Origin: an uncultured Victivallaceae bacterium
GTDB lineage: Bacteria > Verrucomicrobiota > Lentisphaeria > Victivallales > Victivallaceae
Assembly: GCA_934663655.1 (NCBI GenBank)
Contig: CAKUKT010000018.1
Coordinates: forward strand, 1 to 18,267
DNA length: 18,267 nt
Reading direction: 5' to 3'
Shown: positions 15,801 through 18,267 of the stretch, in pieces
Position numbering within the stretch: position 1 is the stretch's first letter
Layout of the letters: each line of letters starts with the position of its first letter
The notes under the pieces: model-generated
The model's input: only the letters and a program-made list of their open reading frames with translations
Databases searched by the model: none
Told to the model about the DNA's origin: nothing
Program-made: the position numbers and the translations under genes

Positions 15801-15943
15801 AGGCGGTTTTACGCTGTCATTGTTCCGAGTCGGTTGCTCTCCGGATCCACTGGCGGGACGGGCGTCTGGAGACGCGCCGGATCGACCCCGGTTCGAGTAC
15901 GGTGGCGGAGGTCGAGCTGGTTCAGGTGCGGTCGCGGGAGTGA
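12839..15943 (+). CDS. Large putative glycoside hydrolase, unassigned family
   Basis: A 1034-residue protein that I cannot place in a named family. It has no signal peptide and is predicted cytoplasmic. Residues 1 to about 370 look beta-rich with carbohydrate-binding-like strands. Residues about 375-630 have a TIM-barrel-like pattern with acidic residues at strand ends: E435 and E441 around VEAANNYEGG, D508 in AAFGDASGG, E527 in FIRTETM, E551 in GGGEWG, and E590/E591 in MIYEED. Residues about 640-790 contain YRLLLHLGWNTMIDEDYRKLYEFVSGGGTLF-type sequence (732-762), like the glutamine-amidotransferase-like domain that follows the barrel in GH42 beta-galactosidases. The C-terminus is beta-rich. 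Good Shine-Dalgarno (GGAG, 6 nt before the ATG). It follows the transporter after 27 nt and is last in the cluster. A hydrolase role is inference from fold-like pattern and neighbours. Confidence 0.72.
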   Translation: MIRVDFRVDWGYQYLYSRRHYHPVYIWDGGLECRGGRILESRQLDYPVLWFGPGHCARETLLPEPRWESRTRRGLSGVRFIAEVEDEKSSFHLKTSSGDFHFTAGEIIDAGRIVFPVGPKYLGCHVIVTRTGFLWFRPGPRSGEVVWEAGELPLPLHDWARMQTAWLSPGETVELRVDIPQTTADFAENILHIVAMAAPGYTPGAEKQLHDLYSMRLFCDGREVAQFSHYFRDHDRCMQMLEDLWVRFQAEPGSHVLGIRNDNRRFPLLFSRITLRQSTHNHLDLSLPRWALAGEELIGRVFAVRPDRTFIRWPGGSVELDLQPGWNEFDFSLNDPGRDLLIETKSSSGVVAAVYALGEENPPVTVGYDMTVVPHDDNGFMEWLLDYTWRTQLGNLVVFRAFLWQNEAGYEPRRVEPLLLERWGNFCRRHHITVEAANNYEGGELVKAAGTAMHSAGPHEYPGVVYGCDPEPPWSSGDMKEAMEHYLEYLRREVDRVHESVPRAAFGDASGGHRYCYLAGADFIRTETMVPHTQHLCSQARPATEALGGGEWGVHIAVQHALQPYFESHLGLYFLSLFQPWMMGASMIYEEDSLFLLFKEERQSWDDRLTRGKRDITRDFYRFVKTHPRSGRNRRNIAFIEGRYAAPFNGFICGSEQTPEYSVWGLFGNEAPTWGHGQPEKCRQLLDVLMPGASTHPLRQRYDRRRFFFSGTPYGDFDEVPVEATAEYLRSYRLLLHLGWNTMIDEDYRKLYEFVSGGGTLFTGLPQFSTHVKRDFLGDWRDLALWRDGDLSELCGVKVRGAGRKYSGQWNCAGREHFPEVELSAMPSDSFAEDGPCRLAEIELAGAEVVAWDAATGAALVVRHRVGRGVVYLLTAWAYPGHEELQTLSASWIAKLAQEHRGESYVDDPSREVFWTRWEEDNGCSRLMLLDTDWTAPNAKAVTIHTPGGSFATEVVERRPLLLTVLPFAVLEPDPELHIEIVSAGREEAVLRCHCSESVALRIHWRDGRLETRRIDPGSSTVAEVELVQVRSRE

Positions 15944-16132
15944 CCTGAAGCCGGGGCATTGCCGTCAGGCACCGCAGTTTGAGTCCGACGGAAATTTCCG
16001 GCGGGTAATTTTCCCGCCGGAGTCTGATCGGAAGATATGCCAGCGGTTCTGCCTCAAGCTCCGGTGGCGCGCTCTGGCAAGTTCCGGCTCCACAGCCCGC
16101 CGGGAAAAATTACGCGGAGCAATCTGCCGAGC
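15944..16132. other. Convergent intergenic region between the hydrolase cluster and nagBA
   Basis: About 190 bases between two converging genes. I see no gene. The main structure is the strong hairpin at 15997-16021. A partly similar stretch CCGCCGGGAAAAATTAC recurs near 16097-16113 but forms only a weak stem. Confidence 0.6.
15997..16021. terminator. Perfect hairpin between converging genes, possible bidirectional terminator
   Basis: TCCGGCGGG (15997-16005) is an exact reverse complement of CCCGCCGGA (16013-16021), with a 7-nt AT loop. It lies between the 3' ends of the hydrolase cluster and nagA. Neither side has a long T-run (minus-strand side is AATTTCC), so termination would be non-canonical or the hairpin protects 3' ends. 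Confidence 0.55.
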
Positions 16133-17284
16133 TCAGTCCGGCGTTGCCGCCAATTCGCCGTCGATCCAGGTTTCGACGACCTCAAGCTGGTCGTCGAGAA
16201 CCACGAAATCGGCCGGATTACCCGGTGACAATTCTCCCGCTCCCGTAATTCCCAGCGACCGGGCCTGATTGAACCCGGTGACATAGGCGAGTTCTGCCAG
16301 CGGCAGCCCGGTGGTTTCGCGCAGAAAACGTACGCCGCGGTGGAAACGCAGGGTACTGCCCGCGACCGTCACTCCGTCGGTCAGGGTAGCCCGGCCGTTG
16401 GAGATCTCGACCGGCAGACCGCCGAGCGCATATCTGCCGTCCGGCATTCCCGCTGCGCACATCGCATCGGTGATGAGCATCACCCTGCGGACGCCTTTGT
16501 TCCGGAAGATGAAACGGATCATTTCTGCGGTCAGATGGATGCCGTCGGCGATGATTTCGACGTAAACATCATCCGCGGTCAACCCGCCGCCCACCATCCC
16601 GAAACGCAGGTGGTGCAGCGGCGTCATCACATTGCAGAAGTGGGTCAGGTGTTTCATCCCGGCCTGGCGCGCCTCTTCAAAGCAGGCGTAATCCGCTGCG
16701 GAGTGACCGCCCGAGGGCATGATGCCCCGGTCGGCAAGAAACCGGGTGAAGGCGATCCCGCCGGGCAGTTCAGGAGCAAAGGTTACCTTGAGAATCGGCA
16801 CAATCCGGTCAGCCCGTTCGACGAAGTCCGGATCGAAATCGCGTCGGTAGGCCGGATTCTGGGCTCCCAGGCAGGTCGGCGCGAGAAACGGTCCCTCGAG
16901 GTGAACTCCGGCCAGCCTGGCCCCGGTTGGATGACGGCGGTATTCGCGGGCGGTTTCAAGGGCGCGGAAGAGCTCCTCCTCGGCGATGGTCAGGGTGGCC
17001 GGAACCATGGTGGTGACGCCTTCGGCGGCTTTGCCCCGGCCGATCCGGTTGAGCGAGTCCAGCGTTCCGTCGCAGAAGTCCGCTCCCAGACAGCCGTGGA
17101 AGTGGATATCGACGAAGCCGGGCATCACGCTCCTGCCGGCGAGGTCGATTGTCCGGTCGGCACGGGGACGGGGCGTTCCGGCGGGCATAATTGCCGCGAT
17201 CCGGCCGTCGGCAACCAGCAGTCCGGAGTGCGGGAGTTCCACTCCGGGATTGATCAGGTGCAGGTTTTCGTACAATGTTGTCAT
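16133..17284 (-). CDS. nagA: N-acetylglucosamine-6-phosphate deacetylase
   Basis: A 383-residue amidohydrolase that converts GlcNAc-6-phosphate to glucosamine-6-phosphate plus acetate in the cytoplasm, supplying NagB. It has the DIHFHG motif (H61, H63), GVHLEGPFL with E130, GGHSAA with H194, HLTHFCNVMTPLHH with H215, and the catalytic D273 in ITDAMCAAG. These match the metal ligands and acid/base residue of known NagA. The C-terminus AGELSPGNPADFVVLD is also typical. It lies 19 nt downstream of nagB on the same strand. No clear Shine-Dalgarno precedes the ATG, so translation may depend on coupling to nagB. Length is normal for the family. Confidence 0.97.
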   Translation of the reverse strand: MTTLYENLHLINPGVELPHSGLLVADGRIAAIMPAGTPRPRADRTIDLAGRSVMPGFVDIHFHGCLGADFCDGTLDSLNRIGRGKAAEGVTTMVPATLTIAEEELFRALETAREYRRHPTGARLAGVHLEGPFLAPTCLGAQNPAYRRDFDPDFVERADRIVPILKVTFAPELPGGIAFTRFLADRGIMPSGGHSAADYACFEEARQAGMKHLTHFCNVMTPLHHLRFGMVGGGLTADDVYVEIIADGIHLTAEMIRFIFRNKGVRRVMLITDAMCAAGMPDGRYALGGLPVEISNGRATLTDGVTVAGSTLRFHRGVRFLRETTGLPLAELAYVTGFNQARSLGITGAGELSPGNPADFVVLDDQLEVVETWIDGELAATPD

Positions 17285-17303
17285 CGTGGTCGGGGGATCC
17301 GGT

Positions 17304-18077
17304 TCAGAGGTGGATACAGTCGGCGGTCCAGACGATGGTGGCGTCGGGGTGGGTGAGCAGCAGCGAAGCCGGCAGTTCCGGAGTCGGCCTGCCGGTTCGG
17401 ATTGCCCGCAGTGGTTTTTCCTGTTCCGGGAAGCAGGCGAGCAGCAGAATTTCGCGGGATTCCAGAATGGCTTTCATCCCCTGGGTCACCGCCTGGCGCG
17501 GCATCAGTTCACGGTCGCCGCCGGCGGTAAGCCGGGTGTTGGTGGCGATGGTGGTTTCGGTCAGGTCGATGAGGCGGGACGGCAGTTCGGCGAAATCGGC
17601 GGCGGATATTACGGATTCGGACATCGGTTCGTTGAAGGCGATATGGCCGTTGAAACCGATGCCGAGCAGCTGGAAATCCAGTCCGCCGGCCGCGGCGATC
17701 CGCCGGTCATGTCCGGCCGGATCGTCGCCATCGGGAAACCAGGCGCGTTCTTCCGAGAATCCCAGTGCCGGATCGAGGCGACTGAAAAGATTCTCGCGCA
17801 TATAACGACGGTAGCTCAGCGGGTGGGTATCCGGGACGCTGCGGCCGTCGGGGCCGACATATTCGTCAAGGTTGTAAGTGGAGAGCCTGGCCAGCGGGGT
17901 CCGGTTCCGGTTCAATTCTTCAGCGAGGTATTCATAGACCTTCAGCATGGTGTTGCCGGTGGCGAGACCGAGCCGGAAGGGGCGGCCGGCGTGCGCGGCG
18001 GCTGCGATCAGCTCGAACATCTTTTTTGCGGCGAGACGGCTCATCGCCTCATAATCGGGTACACTTTGAAATTTCAT
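17304..18077 (-). CDS. nagB: Glucosamine-6-phosphate deaminase
   Basis: A 257-residue enzyme that converts glucosamine-6-phosphate to fructose-6-phosphate and ammonia, feeding glycolysis. It shows the phosphate-binding loop LGLATGNT (36-43, Asn for the usual Ser), STYNLDEYVG with D71/E72, and LLGIGFNGHIAFNEP (137-151) with catalytic H145 and E150. The Asp of the E. coli DGH triad is Asn143 here, as in many other bacterial NagB proteins. I chose the start at 18077 because a near-perfect Shine-Dalgarno (CGGAGGAAG) lies just upstream on the minus strand; an in-frame ATG at 18110 would fall at the predicted transcription start and lacks one. First gene of a nagB-nagA operon. Confidence 0.97.
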   Translation of the reverse strand: MKFQSVPDYEAMSRLAAKKMFELIAAAAHAGRPFRLGLATGNTMLKVYEYLAEELNRNRTPLARLSTYNLDEYVGPDGRSVPDTHPLSYRRYMRENLFSRLDPALGFSEERAWFPDGDDPAGHDRRIAAAGGLDFQLLGIGFNGHIAFNEPMSESVISAADFAELPSRLIDLTETTIATNTRLTAGGDRELMPRQAVTQGMKAILESREILLLACFPEQEKPLRAIRTGRPTPELPASLLLTHPDATIVWTADCIHL

Positions 18078-18079
18078 GA

Positions 18080-18090
18080 TCTTCCTCCGG
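18080..18090 (-). promoter_or_regulatory. Strong ribosome-binding site of nagB
   Basis: Read on the minus strand, CCGGAGGAAGA ends three bases before the ATG whose first base is 18077. The GGAGG core is correctly spaced and decides the start of nagB in favour of the internal ATG over the one at 18110. Confidence 0.85.
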
Positions 18091-18116
18091 GGGTGACTTG
18101 CATTTATCACTTTTTA

Positions 18117-18144
18117 ATTATATTGTATTTTTAAATATAAACAA
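18117..18144 (-). promoter_or_regulatory. Sigma70-type promoter of nagBA
   Basis: On the minus strand TTGTTT (18144-18139) is followed by a 16-bp AT-rich spacer and a perfect TATAAT (18122-18117). Transcription would start near 18110, giving a leader of about 33 nt with the Shine-Dalgarno in it. None of the CG-centred operator-like sites is seen here, so nagBA may be controlled separately from the LacI-linked cluster. Confidence 0.7.
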
Positions 18145-18190
18145 TGGAGATTATCGGGATTTTTTTATACTTCCGGTGCATGGTGGGGCG

Positions 18191-18267
18191 ATGCAATACT
18201 TCGACGGACTGTTCTTTGCGATGGCGGACGCGGAACGTGATTCAATCAAGATCAAGCAGAATTACCC
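18191..18267 (+). CDS. Possible start of a gene running off the right edge
   Basis: An open frame beginning MQYFDGLFFAMADAERDS continues to the window end (25 codons). It would be divergent from nagBA. The composition is protein-like, but the Shine-Dalgarno (GGTGGGG) is too close to the ATG, and another open frame from ATG 18144 also reaches the edge. Too short to assign a function. Confidence 0.35.
   Translation, partial: MQYFDGLFFAMADAERDSIKIKQNY

Noticed and set aside
16340..18134. Long plus-strand open frames opposite nagA and nagB
   Set aside because: The minus-strand frames encode NagA and NagB with complete active-site motifs; the plus-strand products have no recognisable features.
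18144..18267. Open frame from ATG 18144 to the right edge
   Set aside because: It begins inside the nagBA promoter, lacks a Shine-Dalgarno, and its Arg/Ser/Thr-rich translation is less protein-like than the frame from 18191.
1..18267. CRISPR array, insertion sequence, integrase or att sites
   Set aside because: No regularly spaced direct repeats, transposase-like proteins or terminal inverted repeats were found; the only notable repeats are the operator-like sites.

Overview
The window most resembles a gut-type Lentisphaerae (Victivallis-like) chromosome. The clearest marker is a prepilin-like protein with an [21 protein letters not shown] pseudopilin segment and a C-terminal H-X9-DG signature, a family greatly expanded in Lentisphaerae and Planctomycetes. 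GC-rich coding sequence with AT-rich promoters, and an abundance of glycoside hydrolases with LacI regulators, fit the same assignment. The taxonomy is an inference from protein style; no rRNA gene is present.

Layout. (1) Positions 1-1779: 3' part of a GH95-like hydrolase gene (its start is probably left of the window), followed by a LacI-family regulator (1824-2870). (2) 2871-3313: a non-coding region with a strong sigma70-type promoter, a 22-bp perfect AT-rich palindrome and two direct copies of a likely LacI-type operator. (3) 3314-4306: a second, paralogous LacI regulator. (4) 4307-4561: a second promoter region carrying a third, inverted operator copy and a leader of about 200 nt with alternative hairpins. 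(5) 4562-15943: a same-strand cluster of prepilin-like protein, secreted multidomain TIM-barrel hydrolase-like protein, GH38 alpha-mannosidase, GPH/MFS-type sugar transporter and a 1034-residue protein that looks like an unclassified glycosidase. (6) 15944-16132: convergent intergenic region with a perfect 9-bp stem hairpin. (7) 16133-18077, minus strand: nagB-nagA operon with its own promoter near 18117-18144. (8) The right edge may hold the first codons of another plus-strand gene.

How the genes may work together (inference). A secreted hydrolase (5441) trims a glycan outside the cytoplasm. The transporter (11459) imports the released oligosaccharide. Predicted cytoplasmic enzymes (GH38 alpha-mannosidase at 8408, the large protein at 12839, perhaps the GH95-like enzyme) break it down. 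NagA and NagB convert GlcNAc-6-phosphate to fructose-6-phosphate. GH38, GH95 and NagAB together point to a host-type glycan containing mannose, GlcNAc and possibly fucose. The two LacI proteins probably control the cluster, because matching operator-like sites sit at the lacI-2 promoter and at the prepilin/hydrolase promoter. No SusC/SusD pair, CRISPR array, transposase, tRNA or rRNA was seen.
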